Of a DNA stretch of 64,000 bases, positions 32,608-44,799 are shown one piece after another. The position numbers and the translations under genes were made by a program. The DNA is from Molanna angustata. Its lineage: Eukaryota; Arthropoda; Insecta; Trichoptera; Molannidae. The notes beneath the pieces are model-generated. The model was not told where the DNA came from, searched no databases, and worked only from the letters and a program-made list of their open reading frames with translations. Position 1 is the stretch's first letter. Each line of letters opens with the position of its first letter. Location: positions 29,239,388 to 29,303,387 of the forward strand of contig OY754969.1 in NCBI GenBank assembly GCA_963576475.1, in the 5' to 3' direction.

Positions 32608-33130
32608 GTCAATTTTTTCAAGAGAATGTATTTCTCTTAACATAGCGACAACGTATCAAGTCAAGATACGCGAAATTAAAAAACACCACCTTAGAGGCTT
32701 CACAGCTAATATGTTCCATATATGGGTTTATTCAGAATTCGGAGTAGAACATTTAGTGTGACTGTGTGTCTGTGTTCCCCCCCCTTATAACTTTTGATTC
32801 GCTCAATTTACAGAACCCATAATTTCAGAATATATAGATAGCTATAGGCCTACAAAACTAATTTTGAATTTTTGTTTCAGTCAGGGGTTATCAAGTTTTA
32901 AATTTTTACTTTATTTTTCCATATATCTCAAAAACCATATAACCCTGAAAATTGGTATAAATAAGACAAATAATTTTGTTCTCATTTTGTTCTTTAAAAA
33001 AAATTTCAGAGTTTTTCAAGGATTTTTTGTTATGGAAAACATTTTTTTAAAGATAAATTTATGTGTTTAACTGCCTATATTTACAAATTTTTCAAAAATA
33101 ACGAAAAAATCCAAAATACTTCAACTAGAT
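32608..33130 (-). repeat. Repeat family F4, copy b
   Basis: Inverse orientation: the hairpin end GTCAATTTTTTCAAGAGAAT...CTCTTAACATAGCGAC is on the left. AGGCCTACAAAACTAATTTT, TCAGTCAGGGGTTATC and CATATATCTCAAAAACC match copy c. A tract of CCCCCCCC lies near 32780. It ends directly at the Helitron insertion point. Confidence 0.75.
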
Positions 33131-33798
33131 AATTTTATTTGCTACTAGCTTTTATGTCCCGCCGTTGGCCAAGAATGTAAATTAATGAAGGAATAAGCAA
33201 TCGTTTATATACCTACATAATATTGTCACACATAATTTTTTTTAACCGTAGTATGAAAAGTAGTTTGAAATTTAATTGAGTTTAAGCGGTGTAAAATCTT
33301 AAAGTGATGGCCACAATCCATTCGCTTTTATATATAAGCACATACAATTTCTGCACGCATGGACTATGGGAAATGATTTTAAATATGACTTATTATAAAA
33401 AGACAACGTCGTAAAGAGTTTGGATTTGGCCACAACCCCTATTTTTATATATTGTCATCGAACGCAAATAATGTGTTTTAAATATTTAGTAATTTTGGAT
33501 GATGGGAAATGATTTAAAAATTGATTAAACAAAAGTACTGAAAATATTCTAGTGTTGGTCCCATCCCATTCGTTTTTATATTTTTCGTCAAGTATGCATA
33601 TAGTTTATTATATTTTTGCACAATAAAACTGATAGACTTAAAACTGACACATAAGTCTACATTACAGAAGAAGAAGACTTAAGCTATGTTAAATAGTTTT
33701 TAATATGAATATAAACGTTGTGAAGATCCAGCAATGGCCACAACACAACCCCGATTTTTTTTATATATTGTCATCAAAATGAAATGTGTAGTTATTGA

Positions 33799-34118
33799 AC
33801 AGAATGAAAGTTAACACATTGAGATGGTTTGGCCACTTGGGGAGAATGAACGAAGAACGCCTGACGAAGAAAATATACAAAGCTGACAGGAACGGAATAA
33901 GAGGTCGCGGGCGCCCAAGAAAAGGATGGCACGACCATGTAAACGATATTTTGAAAGATGGAAATGTAAGAAGCATGAACAACAGACGAACATGTATAAG
34001 ACGATGTATGAATGTTGATGAGGCGATGAATGTGTGTCAAGATAGAAAAATGTGGCGTTCAGTTCTCTCTGCCTACCCCGTGAGGGACATGGCGTGATGG
34101 TATGTATGTATGTATGTA
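33799..34118 (+). mobile_element. RTE-1 insertion with 12-bp target duplication
   Basis: TGTAGTTATTGA at 33787-33798 and 34119-34130 flanks a 320-bp 5'-truncated RTE-1 copy. The frame reads MNRMKVNTLRWFGHLGRMNE, then RLTKKIYKADRNGIRGRGRP, RRCMNVDEAMNVCQ and LSAYPVRDMA with a stop. The tail is five TATG units. The matching site in the other Helitron A unit (about 36425) is empty, so the insertion came after the pair formed or after its parent copies diverged. Confidence 0.9.
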
Positions 34119-34269
34119 TGTAGTTATTGAAAATTAAGCAATATATGATGATATAATAAATGGTGTAAATTTGATTGAACAAAAGTAATGAGAAGATTCT
34201 AGTGTTGGTCACATCCCATTCGTTTTTATGTATTTTCATCAAGTATGCATGTTGTTTATAATATTTCGT

Positions 34270-34850
34270 TACAATAGACTATTAGACATAAAACTAATCC
34301 AAAAGACTAAATAAAAAAAGAAGTAGAAGTATAAAACTATAACAAATAGTTTGTAATAAAAACTCACCCAATGGTCTACATAGAAGATGAAATAGAAGTA
34401 TTACACATTAGGAAATGTATTATATAAAAAACTGACCAAAATGTCTTCATAAAAGAAGAAGAAGATGAATTGAACTATAGGAAATATTTTATATAAAATT
34501 CACCCAACATCTACATAAAATAAGAAAACGAAGAATTAGACTAAAGGATAGTTTGTTTAAAAATAGTTTGTTTAAAAACTAACCAAAAGGTCTACATAAA
34601 GGAAGAAGAAGACGAATTAGACTATAGGAAATAGTTTGTATAAAAACTCACCCAAGGTCTACATAAATTAAGAAAAAGAAAAATTAGACTATAGGAAATA
34701 GTTTATTTATAAACTGTCCCAAATGACTTCACAAAAGAAGAGGAAGAAGATTTAAACCCCAAAAAATAGTTTGTAAAAAAAATCACCCAAAGGTCTACAT
34801 AGAAAAAAGAAGAATTTCACTATAGGAAATAGTTTGTAGGTATATTGAAT
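34270..34850. repeat. Degenerate 62-bp tandem repeats in Helitron A
   Basis: Each unit reads roughly TAGACTATAGGAAATAGTTT, GTATAAAAACTCACCCAA, AGGTCTACATAAA and a GAAGAAGA run. About eight units here; about five in the other unit (36590-36905). Confidence 0.75.
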
Positions 34851-36904
34851 GTGTATTGTAGTTAACCTAAAATAGTTTAATAATTTTCCTATACGAAATC
34901 AGTATATTCTTGGTTTTTAAGTAGTAAGTATTAGGTATGTAGGTACCTACCTACAATGATGTTCTAAATTAATTCGAATTCGATTTATAACAAATTTTAT
35001 TTGAATATCAGAATGTGTCCGTTACCATAGTAACCATGTTCCAACATGTGAAAAATATCAAATGTTATGGAGACATTTTTTGAATATGTAGGTACCTACA
35101 TTGGTTTGTTCGATGCCATAAAAATGAAAATTGTCAGTTAAATCAAATATTTTTAACAAATTATGCAATTTTATTACGCCTATATCTTTACTAATAATTA
35201 ACAGACTTTTACAATATATGTCTTAAAACTTGCTGTAATGTCTTATGTTTCATTTTATTATTTCATAATCAGATTTATTTCAAAGGTATATTATTTTAAA
35301 GAACATATTCATTCGGTAGGAAAATTAAATATCGTATGAAAAGATATTAAAATGGCGGGGTTATATGTACATTTGTACAAAACGCTTACTTTAAAAATAA
35401 GTTAAACATTATAATTAGACAAAATATTCACCATGTTTTTCACTTAAAAGCTAAGTTATACTTGAAAATATATTTTATTCGTGTAAATACGTACTTCTAA
35501 CTTTTAAACTAACAGATATTTGCGTGCAAAATGTACACTTTTTTGACAGATATGACTTGGAAAATTTTGTATGAAAAAAATAATTATTGAAATATCTTTA
35601 AAATTCAGCATTTTAATCGCATTATTTTTAGCGTGACACTGCATCAGGTATACTGGTACATGTTCGCACATAAATTAGTTTTTTAGATGCTCTTAGTTTT
35701 TCAAAAGGCGTGAGACAAACACACACACACACACACTAACATATTGATTGCTTTATTACTTTAGACTAGCTTTTATGTCCCGCCGTTGGCCAAGAATGTA
35801 AAATTGTGAAGAAATAAGCAATCGTTTTTTTATAATATTGTCACCCAATTATTTTGCAATATCGGACTATGAAAAGTGGTTTGAAATTTGATTGAGTTTA
35901 AGCATTGTAAAATGTTCAAGTGATGGCCACAACCCATTCTTTTTTATATATCGCTATAAAGTGTGAATGAAGTATAATATACAATTTCTGCACGCATGGA
36001 CTATGCGAAATGGTTTTAAATATATGACTATTTATCAACGTTGTAAAGAGATTGGTTTGGCCACAACCCCCATTTTTAAATATTATCATCGAAAACAAAT
36101 TGTAATATGTACCTATTGAAAATTTAGTAATTTTGGATGTTGGAATGTGGTTAAAATTTGATTAAATCATGTACCGAAAAGATCTAGCGTTGGTCACATC
36201 CCATTCGTTTTTATATTTTTTCATCAAGTGTGCATTATATTTTTGCACAATTAGAGTGATAGACTTAAAATTGACACAAAAGTCTACATTAACGAAGAAG
36301 AAGAAGACTTAAACTATAGTAAATAGTTTTTAATTTTAATATAAACGTTGTGAAGAGTTCAGTAATGGCCACAACCCCCATTCTTTAAATATCGTCAACG
36401 AAATCAAATATGAAGGTGTTGAAAATTATTCAAAATAGGATGATATAAATGGTTTAAATTTGATTAAACAAAAGTATTGAAAAGATTCTAGTGCAGGTTA
36501 CATCGTCACATCCCACATCCCATTCGTTTTTACATATGTATTTTCATCAAGTGTGCATATCGTTAATAATATTTCTGCACAATAGACTATTAGACTTAAA
36601 ACTAACCCAAAAGTCTAAATAAAAAAGAGAAGAATAAGTATAAGACTATAAGAAATAGTTTGTATAAAAAACTATCCCAATGGTCTACATAAAATAAGAA
36701 AACATACACAAAATAGAAGAATTAGACTATTGGAAATAGATTGTATAAAAACTGACTAAAAGGTCTTCATAAAAAAAAGAAGATTAATCTATAGGAAATA
36801 GTTTTGTATAAAATTCAACAAAGAAAACGAAGAAAAAGACTAAAGGAAATAGTTTGTGTAAAAACTGTAAAGTCTACACAAAATTAAGAAGAAAAAGAAT
36901 TAGA

Positions 36905-37510
36905 CTCCATGAACCGTCGCTTCAGACCCTTCAGTACCTCCCGTCCCTTCAATCCATCATTACGTCCCTTTCAATCAGGCCCTTCAGTACCTCCCGTCCC
37001 TTCAGGCCCTTTTATACTTCCCATCCCTTCAGGCCCTTTAGTGCATCCCATAGCTTCATTGCATCCCGTCCCTTCAGTCGCCAGAAACCATCCTGGAAGA
37101 ACCGCGAAGAGATGAAAGGACCTTCAAAGGTAAAATGACTAAATACACGAAGAAGAAGAAGAAAAAAGTTTAAATCCAGATACCTGCGAAGATATGGAAG
37201 GAAAATTGGACCTTCTTCTCCCAGGATAGTCCTCCTTCATAGGTAAAATGACCAAATGCACGATTAAGAAGAAGAAGAAGAAAAAAGTTTAAATCCAGAA
37301 ATCTGCGAAGAGATGGAAGGACAGTCGGACCTTCTTTTCCCAGGATATTCCCCCTTCATAGGTAAAATGACAAAATACACGAAGAAGAAGAAGAATAAGA
37401 AAAAAGTTTAAATTCAGAAACCATCCCGGGCATACGCTCGACAATTCACCAAAGTTTCATTTAAATCGGACAAACGGTTTAGGAGTACATCGCATACATG
37501 CATAAATAAA
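36905..37510 (-). repeat. Helitron B-like block inside Helitron A
   Basis: On the minus strand it has the word AAACCGTTTGTCCGATT, CCCGGGATGGTTTCTG and CTATGAAGGAGGACTATCCT, then degenerate GAAGGGACGGGAGGTACT units. The same modules in the same order make up 60535-62048. The plus-strand open frames at 36854-37138 (proline/serine-rich) are products of this repeat. Confidence 0.75.
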
Positions 37511-38337
37511 CAAATAAAATAATTTTCCGATAGAAAATCAGTATATTGTTGATTTGTAAGTAAATAGTAATAGGTAGGTACCTACCTACAACAATGTTCT
37601 AAATAAATTCGATTCATAACTAATTTTATTTGAATATCAGAATCTTTCCGTTACCATAGTAACCATTCCAATACGTTAAAAATATCAAATGGTTTGAGAC
37701 TTTTTTGAATATGTAGGTACCTACATACATTGGTTTGTTCGATGCCATAAAAATGAAAATTGTCAGATAAATCAAATATTATATACAAATTATGCAATTT
37801 TATTATGCCTATATCTTTACTAATAATAAACACATTTTTACAATATATGTCTTAAAACTCGCTGTAATGTCTTGTGTTTCATTTTATTATTTCATAATTA
37901 CATTTATTTCAAAGGTTTATTATTTTCAAGAACATATTCATTCGGTAGGAAAATGAAATATTGTATGAAAAGATATTAAAATGGCGGCATTTATGTACAA
38001 AACGCTTACTTTAAAAATAAGTTAAACATTATAATTATACAAAATATTCACCATGTTTTTCACTTAAACGCTAAGTTATACTTGAAAGTAAATTTTTTTC
38101 GTGTAAATACGTACTTCTAACTTTTAAACTAACAGATATTTGCGTGCAAAATGTACACTTTTTTGACAGATACGACTTGGAAAATTTTGTATGAAAAAAA
38201 TAATTATTGAAATATTTTTAAAATTCAGCATTTTTATCGCATTATTTTTAGCGTGACACTGCATCAGGTATACAGGTACACGTTCGCACATAAATTAGAT
38301 TTTTAGATGCTCTTGGTTTTTCAGAAGGCGTGAGACA

Positions 38338-38349
38338 AACACACACACA

Positions 38350-38392
<43 letters not shown>

Positions 38393-38396
38393 TAAC
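38338..38396. repeat. (CA)n microsatellite
   Basis: Near the 5' end of the upstream Helitron A unit. A shorter CA run occupies the same place in the other unit (35717-35740). Confidence 0.9.
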
Positions 38397-38829
38397 ATTT
38401 TGATTGCTTTATTACTTTAGATAACAAATATTAACATTGTAGTAGTACATCTCAAACTTTTTTAACAATATTTATGTATGTACTTTAAGTCCAAACATAC
38501 AAATATACTATCATGTTTTCATATTCTGGGTAGGAAAAACAGACTGACCTCCATACTATCCTATTCTGACATACATTACTACATGTTTTATATAGAAAAC
38601 AAGATATTTATTAAGTTGTGTTTAAGTGTTTATATTTTGGTACGTATTTTTCAACTATGCATACTATCGCCATCGACAGTTTTTTTTTTCACACAGTTTA
38701 ATTCTATTTGGGACACTTACAGACATTGACAATCGCATACAAGAAAGTATATCTTAATAATAATTTTAATCACGTTATTTATTAAATTAAATAAACATGC
38801 CACGTCCGCCACTTTTCGTCGAGTACTTA

Positions 38830-39860
38830 GCTTAGAAATATTAAAAAAATCAATCTCTGATTATATGTTAACATGTAACGACCTATACCGGCTCTATAAG
38901 ACAGAATTTTTACAAACTTCCTGGACAGATTCAAACATTTCAGTGTATACATTATAATGTGGACACCATACAGGTGACCCGTATTCCAGAACACTTCTTA
39001 CTAATGATTTATAAAGATATTATTTAGATGGGTCGATGGCAGAGCGGTTAGCGCGCTGGGTTAGTAATCCAGTGGTCGCGAGTTCGAATCCTGCCTCGAC
39101 CGATTTCGTTCACCTATAGCATTTATGCATTTATGCTTATTTTAGGGAACGTAGGAAGATGTATATGTACTTGTTTAACAAGGACATATTCATTTTTTTA
39201 TATAAAAAAAAAAATATTTTAAGCTTTGAGTATTTGTGAAGTTTACAGTGAGTCGAGTTATGAACCCTAGCATCTTCAGTGATTTTTGAATAGTATTTTC
39301 AATGTGTGGGCGAAAAGTGAGTTGGGAGTCAAAAGTCACTCCAGGATCTTTAATGACATTTACACGTTTGAGAGGTTTATCAGAGAGTGAATATACATTT
39401 TCAATTTTCTTGTGATTTCTAGTAAATGTTATTACGTGACATTTATCAATGTGTAGCTCCATTTCGTTTTTAATGCACCACAAATTTAGTGTAGCACCAC
39501 AAAGTGTCGAGGTCTTTTTGTAATGTTTGACAGTCAAAAATGCATTCATGGCATGAAATTTTTTTAAATCATCTACATACAACAAGAATCTACATTTTAA
39601 AAGAGGAGGAAGATCGTTTAAGAAGATGTTGAATAACAGTGGTCCCAAGTGGGATCCTTGAGGTACCCCGGAGGTCACGGATACAGGAAGGGACTTGAAA
39701 CCATTTATTGTTACGAGTTGACTTCTATTTGATTTGTATGATTCTAACCAACGTAACAAATTCCCGTGTATTCCAATGTTCTGAAGTTTAGCTAAGAGAA
39801 TTAAATGACTCACTTTGTCGAAAGCCTTACGAAAATCAGTGTATATGGCAGTTGGATCAT
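38830..39860 (-). pseudogene. LINE reverse transcriptase remnant split by a SINE
   Basis: From 39860 downward the minus frame reads AIYTDFRKAFDKVSHLILLA, SGVPQGSHLGPLLFNIFLND, YVDD as the catalytic motif, then DPGVTFDSQLTFRPHIE to LGFITRLTVNFTN. After the SINE (39030-39205) it resumes with LYKSLVRSVLEYGSPVWCPH and NVYTEMFESVQ. The endonuclease and most of the fingers are missing, and stops follow the YGSPVW block. It is a CR1/Jockey-group element related to, but distinct from, those at 14 and 63 kb. Confidence 0.85.
39030..39205 (+). repeat. SINE-1, best-preserved tRNA-Thr-like head
   Basis: 39031-39103 folds as a cloverleaf: acceptor stem GGTCGA/TCGACC, anticodon arm CTGGG-TTAGTAA-TCCAG with AGT as anticodon, box A TGGCAGAGCGG and box B GAGTTCGAATCC. 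The following body (GATTTCGTTCACCTATAGCA, AACGTAGGAAGATGTATATG, AAGGACATATTCA) is shared with 22060-22415, so this is a SINE and not a tRNA gene. It splits a LINE remnant. Confidence 0.85.
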
Positions 39861-39864
39861 ATTA

Positions 39865-41585
39865 TGTGTTACATGTAACTTGTAACTAACCTACCACTAC
39901 TTCAATAAATATTAAAACAGACACATAGCTCACATTAAACATATCAATAAGGTCAAAATGCCCGTCATAAAATCTGTCAATAAATATATTCTCGAAGCGA
40001 TTTGGCATTTCAAAACCATAGAGAAGAGGTTTGATAATATCAATGTCGGCAGGTGTGTTGACGTTTTTGATACTTACATACGCCCCTGATCAAATCAAAA
40101 TATATCAAATATTTTATATATTACTCAAAGAGCATCGAAAACGAATTTTAAATACTTTTTATTTTATTGGTTATTGTTGAGTACTCAGTATTCCGTAATT
40201 TGTGATGTATTTTAAAACGTTTCATTTATTGTTTTTAAATATCGCTTATAGTTTTTAAATTACAATGAACTCCTCAGTGTATAGGGTGTAAGGAAATGTT
40301 TAGAATTATCATAAAAGAATTGCACGTCTCTTATGAAATAAAATAAAAATTGTTATAATTTGAATTACGAATATTTGAATATTTGAATAAATGATCAGGA
40401 CAATATATAATCAATTCCCAATAAAAAGTATTTCTGGACAACCGGTGTCCCTTTTTGTTTATAACGAATTATCAATGGATAAATGGATTGATAATTAATT
40501 GTATAAAATAACAATTTACTTACCAGGCAACGATTATTACAAATCTCGAAAATTTGAAAAATACTTTCACACCCATAAATATTTTCTTAAAATTTATAGC
40601 TATCCCGCCAGACGATAGGTCAGTTTCGATAACCATAAACACAAATTGTCACGCTATGTTGCCAACATAAAAAAATATGAAAGGCACATTCAGATACGAT
40701 TATGTAATAAAATAACAAACACTGCCGTCTAAATGTATATTTTTTCATAATTTTTGGCTTGAGACATATGTGTCCCCGTAGCCGTCAAAGTGTTAATCAA
40801 ACAATGTAGAAATCAATTACACGTTAATATTGTCAATAATTAAATCCTTTCATAATGAATTAAAAGTGGGTATGATTACGAATATATTTTGAGAAGAGTT
40901 CCATTACAATACTACTGATCTAATGAAGATATTTTTTAAATTGATTAGGTATATTATTTTATTTTAAACTACTTACTTTTTGGACAACATATCAACAAGT
41001 ATATAAAATATTAATTTATCACTATCAAATAAAAAAATGACACATTTTGGGGGCTTCGTATTGAAAAACTGTCTCTTCAAAGGAAATCGATCCCAGAACA
41101 TACATACATATCGCCCAGGAAATAAATTTCTATCCAACTTATTCACTATTAAATGAAATCATATTTTTCCCATATGAGAAATCGGGGAATTACAGGGCTT
41201 ACGACAAAGTGTCAGCTGTATTTCTTGACAACTATGTACGCTTCCGCATCGTGAATCAATTTTTAGTTTGATTTATTTCATGGCAATACCTACATCTTTT
41301 GATACCTCGTTTGCAATCTTAATTAGGTAGTACAACTTTCTGAATGGCTAGGATTACTCAGATTATATAATAATAATAATAATTATGATATACTGTCTCA
41401 ATTTGGCAAATAAAAATAAAAGTTGAAATTAAATCATGGTGAGTAAATTTATAAAAATAAAGCAATGTTATTGTTATTTAATAATATTAATATTAATAAT
41501 GTCATTGTTATTTAATACGTTTTTATTATCTGTCAGAGTAAAATTGTAAATTAAAAGAAACAAAAATTGGTTTCTAAAGAGTTAT
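39865..41585. other. AT-rich DNA, no gene recognised
   Basis: The minus strand from 40090 to 39891 is open for about 66 codons (with PADIDIIKPLLYGFEMPN) but matches nothing I know and has no start or splice context I would trust. The rest is featureless. Confidence 0.35.
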
Positions 41586-41589
41586 TTTT

Positions 41590-42241
41590 TTACTCTCCAC
41601 ACTATGGAATAGTGGAGAGTCATGATTTAACGATTTTTTACATCAATTTCTCAATGGGTATCATGTAGAGAGTACACACTAATATTCGTCGTGATGTATT
41701 TGTATGTACGGCGTACGGCGTGTGGCGTACGGCATATGGCGTATGGCGAACGGCGTACGGATTATCCTTTTTGTGTCCGGAAAAAGATTTTGTGTTTCTG
41801 TAAGGGAAAATTGAGTGATCAACTTCATATTGATATTGTATGTGTCTCTATAGAAAAGTGTATTTTTTACTCTCCACTTCTATCTTCCTCAAGGGGTAGG
41901 CAGTGAGAACCGAAAACCGCATTCTTTTATCTTGACATCATCATCGCCTCATCAACATTGATACACTGTCTCATCTCATCTTGCTAGTAATGCAATTTAA
42001 TTAAAATTTCTTACTGGTGTCATGTAGAAAATACATACCTACTATGGGTTTCCCAATACTGTTTTTGTGTGTATGGTGTATTGTGAAAACTTTTGTCCTC
42101 TGGGAATCTTATATTTGTTTAAGAATCTAATAGAAATATACTTCATAAAAATGCATTTAGCGATTGACAACCTTTCAAGATGAAAAAATGAACGCTTACT
42201 ATGGTGTGGAGAGTTTAGTGTTGGCCACAACCCACTCGTTT
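41590..42241 (-). repeat. Repeat family F2, copy c (internally deleted)
   Basis: The hairpin end is on the left (ACTCTCCACACTATGGAATA, GTGGAGAGTCATG). Next come ATCATGTAGAGAGTACACAC, a run of CGGCGTACGGCGTGTGGCG words, the RTE-like part and, at the right end, GTGTTGGCCACAACCCACTC. A segment after GTGTCCGG is deleted relative to copies a, b and d. Confidence 0.8.
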
Positions 42242-42492
42242 TCTAAATTGATTGTAGGTTATGACTGTGTTTAAAGAATCTTTCCTTTTGACGAATCCTT
42301 GGAATCATTTTTAAATCGATATATTTTATTGTATATTTAATTTATTGAAAATAATAAAGGTAAACTCAACAGAACGAGAATACACGTAAGGTACAAAAAA
42401 CAAAGATATTGAATTAGAGCTCAGTATATTTTTAATTTAGAAAATTAATAAATCATACCTATGTTACAGAATATTACAAATATCCATACCTT

Positions 42493-42718
42493 GCTAATGT
42501 CAAATTCCATAACGTTATTGTCAAAAACCACGAAAAAATGCTGAGTAGATTTTTAGATTTCCTCTTCTTCATGACTGGATGTGATGCTTCGAGATCTTCT
42601 TCTTTACCAAATTGCACTTCATGCTTTCCTTGGGGAATCCTCGTCACACTGTTTCCACAAGATTTATTAAAATTATCATTTTTCCATATTACATTTGTGA
42701 TGAAATCGAATATTTGTA
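42493..42718 (-). other. Open reading stretch of unknown origin
   Basis: About 76 codons without a stop on the minus strand, with an uncommon run of charged residues (PQGKHEVQFGKEEDLEASHP, then VMKKRKSKNLLS). It lacks an ATG at its start and I recognise no family. It might be a decayed exon of a gene or transposon; the composition is more protein-like than the neighbourhood. Confidence 0.25.
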
Positions 42719-43659
42719 GTCACCGTCTATTTTGATGTACATTTTTAAATTTTGTTTCAGTGTATTTGAACAATGAGTAATTAAAAGAAATATTTAACAA
42801 TTTGTTAAAATAATTATTATTAGGTATTTTTAGCGAACTTTTCATTTTTTTATTTATTTTTTATTCATGCACCACTGACTTATTTAAGAAAAATTATAAA
42901 AATACTTATTTACATAGTTGTAACTTACTATACAAATATATTATATTTTTACCTATAAAATAAAATTTTCGTTATTTTGTTGTGAAAATGATGATGTGAC
43001 ACTAAAGGGTTAAGGTGAAAATTAAATGTATGTCAAATTGACGGGTGACATTTTTTGTGTTATCAAAATTATATATTATTTTTTAGGTTAACGTATTTAT
43101 TTATTATGGAGATTTATGACACAAAAATGTCGTAGAACATCACAACCTACATAATATTCACTCAATTGATGAAACTGACGGTAAATATATTTAAATAATG
43201 GTTTTACAAAATGAAAACCTTCCACCATTTATAGAGTAGAAGATCTTCCGAAATGTATGTCTCGGTGTTAAGAAACCATTGAAAGTGCGCAGGCGCTATG
43301 GATGTTAAATAAATAAAAGAGACAGCATCCCTTAAGGAGCACGTGATAGTAACAACTCTGGTGGGAAATTTAGAAAGTAATTTTATTATCACGTTGGTTA
43401 AACAGGTGTCTGCATAACTGTCGTAACTTTTTCCCATTTTCCCGCTTTTTCTCAGCATGCGCGTTCTCAATTCAAAGTGTTTTTTAAAGTACTAGATATC
43501 TAGAGTATTTGATAGGAGTTCGATTGTAGTTTTTAATATCTAATATTTAGAACATGTTTGTAAACATCGAAATAGAAACACATGCCTTCATTTTAGTGAA
43601 ACATGACTAACTATCATGATTATATATTTCATGTCTTATTTTAACACAAAAAGGGTTTG

Positions 43660-43800
43660 AAACATAATTTCTCACGCAAACATTGCTTCGATGGGCTGAA
43701 AAGACTAGTTAGTTGGAAGAAATTGCCATATGACAATAAACTTGCAACTTGTGCAGGGTGCAAGAAATTGTTTATTATTATTATTATTTCTAAAAAAAAT
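43660..43800 (+). repeat. SINE-2, 3' part
   Basis: TTTCTCACGCAAACATTGCT, AGTTAGTTGGAAGAAATTGC, CATATGACAATAAACTTGC and GTGCAGGGTGCAAG match the copy at 400-600. It ends in a (TTA)n tail, which shows the SINE-2 3' end. Confidence 0.75.
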
Positions 43801-44799
43801 ATAACGCATAAAAATTTAAGTCCCGTTTATTTTTATTTTTGTGTGTTAATACGAACACTACACGTTAGAAACAAAACAAGTATTGTTGCCTTTTAATAAT
43901 TTATTTCTTTCAAACATTAAATATGATACGACAAAAGCGAAATATACAATGACTTATTATGTTATTATTTGCATAAATACGAATGTACTTCTTCCTCGTT
44001 TCTTACAACCTATCCCCTTTTTTCTAAAATTTTTGTTGCAATTAAAATAAGGACCCAATATTTTGCATCATGATATTCAAAGGTGAGTCGAGTTAGGTAC
44101 TCTTTTTTGTAAAAAATTGTTTCATTGTTTTATTATTGTGTTGTCGTGTACTCGCCTTTTGTAAAAAAAAGTTGTACGATTGATTTAATATTTTTTGTGT
44201 CCTCGAGGACGCATGCATCTTTGATAATGATTTTTTTTCGTTAAAAACGTAATTTGCGCACGGTGCATGGAAGTGTTTATTATCATTATTATAACGTTGT
44301 CATTATTATTATTATTATTATTCTTTAAAAACTTTAAAAAGAACCGAGTTACATATTTCTGACTAAACATACTTTGTCGCTCATTCCATCCCTTTAATCC
44401 TGCCTTATCGTCACTCTTTCATTATTTCTGCTCCCAATATTTTATTTTATTTCATAAAAGCATACTTGATCAAATTCATTCACTGACTACTATTGCGATA
44501 AGTGGATACGAAGGTTGGTATACACTTCACATGAAAGGCATGCGTATTTTTCTGCTGTATCAGTTATCTTAGTAAGTACCTATTTGAACGTAAAACCATT
44601 GTTGAGATTCCATGCGTGTGTATTTTGTAAGTATCATTGTTGTCAATCAGTGATGAGCAAATTCAAGACCAAGATCGGAGTGGTCATGGTCTTGGTCATG
44701 CACTCCTGATCTTTGTGTAGGACTTGCAGTCTTTCTATTGTATTTTATACACAAGACAACAAAACTTTTGCTCATTAATGTATCGTATTTGTTAATCAT

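Larger units (their letters stand above)
33145..35765 (-). mobile_element. Helitron A, downstream unit of a head-to-tail pair
   Basis: On the minus strand it begins TCTAAAGTAATAAAGCAATC and ends ...GGGACATAAAAGCTAG, the TC...CTAG ends of Helitrons. It is followed by T (33144). The upstream unit (35766-38421) ends in CTAG directly against this unit's TC. The interior holds about five 130-bp repeats each carrying GGCCACAACCCATTCG-like words, then about eight 62-bp repeats. It also carries an RTE-1 insertion (33799-34118) that the other unit lacks. No Rep/helicase frame, so it is non-autonomous. Confidence 0.8.
35766..38421 (-). mobile_element. Helitron A, upstream unit of a head-to-tail pair
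   Basis: On the minus strand it starts after A (flank ...TTGTTA) with TCTAAAGTAATAAAGCAATC and ends in CTAG at 35769-35766, abutting the second unit. The 880 bp next to the 5' end aligns closely with 34880-35765. It differs from the other unit by a 600-bp block (36905-37510) shared with Helitron B and by a longer CA run. Non-autonomous. Confidence 0.8.

Noticed and set aside
36854..37138. Proline/serine-rich plus-strand frames
   Set aside because: They are read from the degenerate minisatellite module in Helitron A.
33145..38421. Segmental tandem duplication of host DNA
   Set aside because: The unit ends are exactly the TC and CTAG ends of a Helitron, and the flanks are A and T, so a Helitron pair explains it better.
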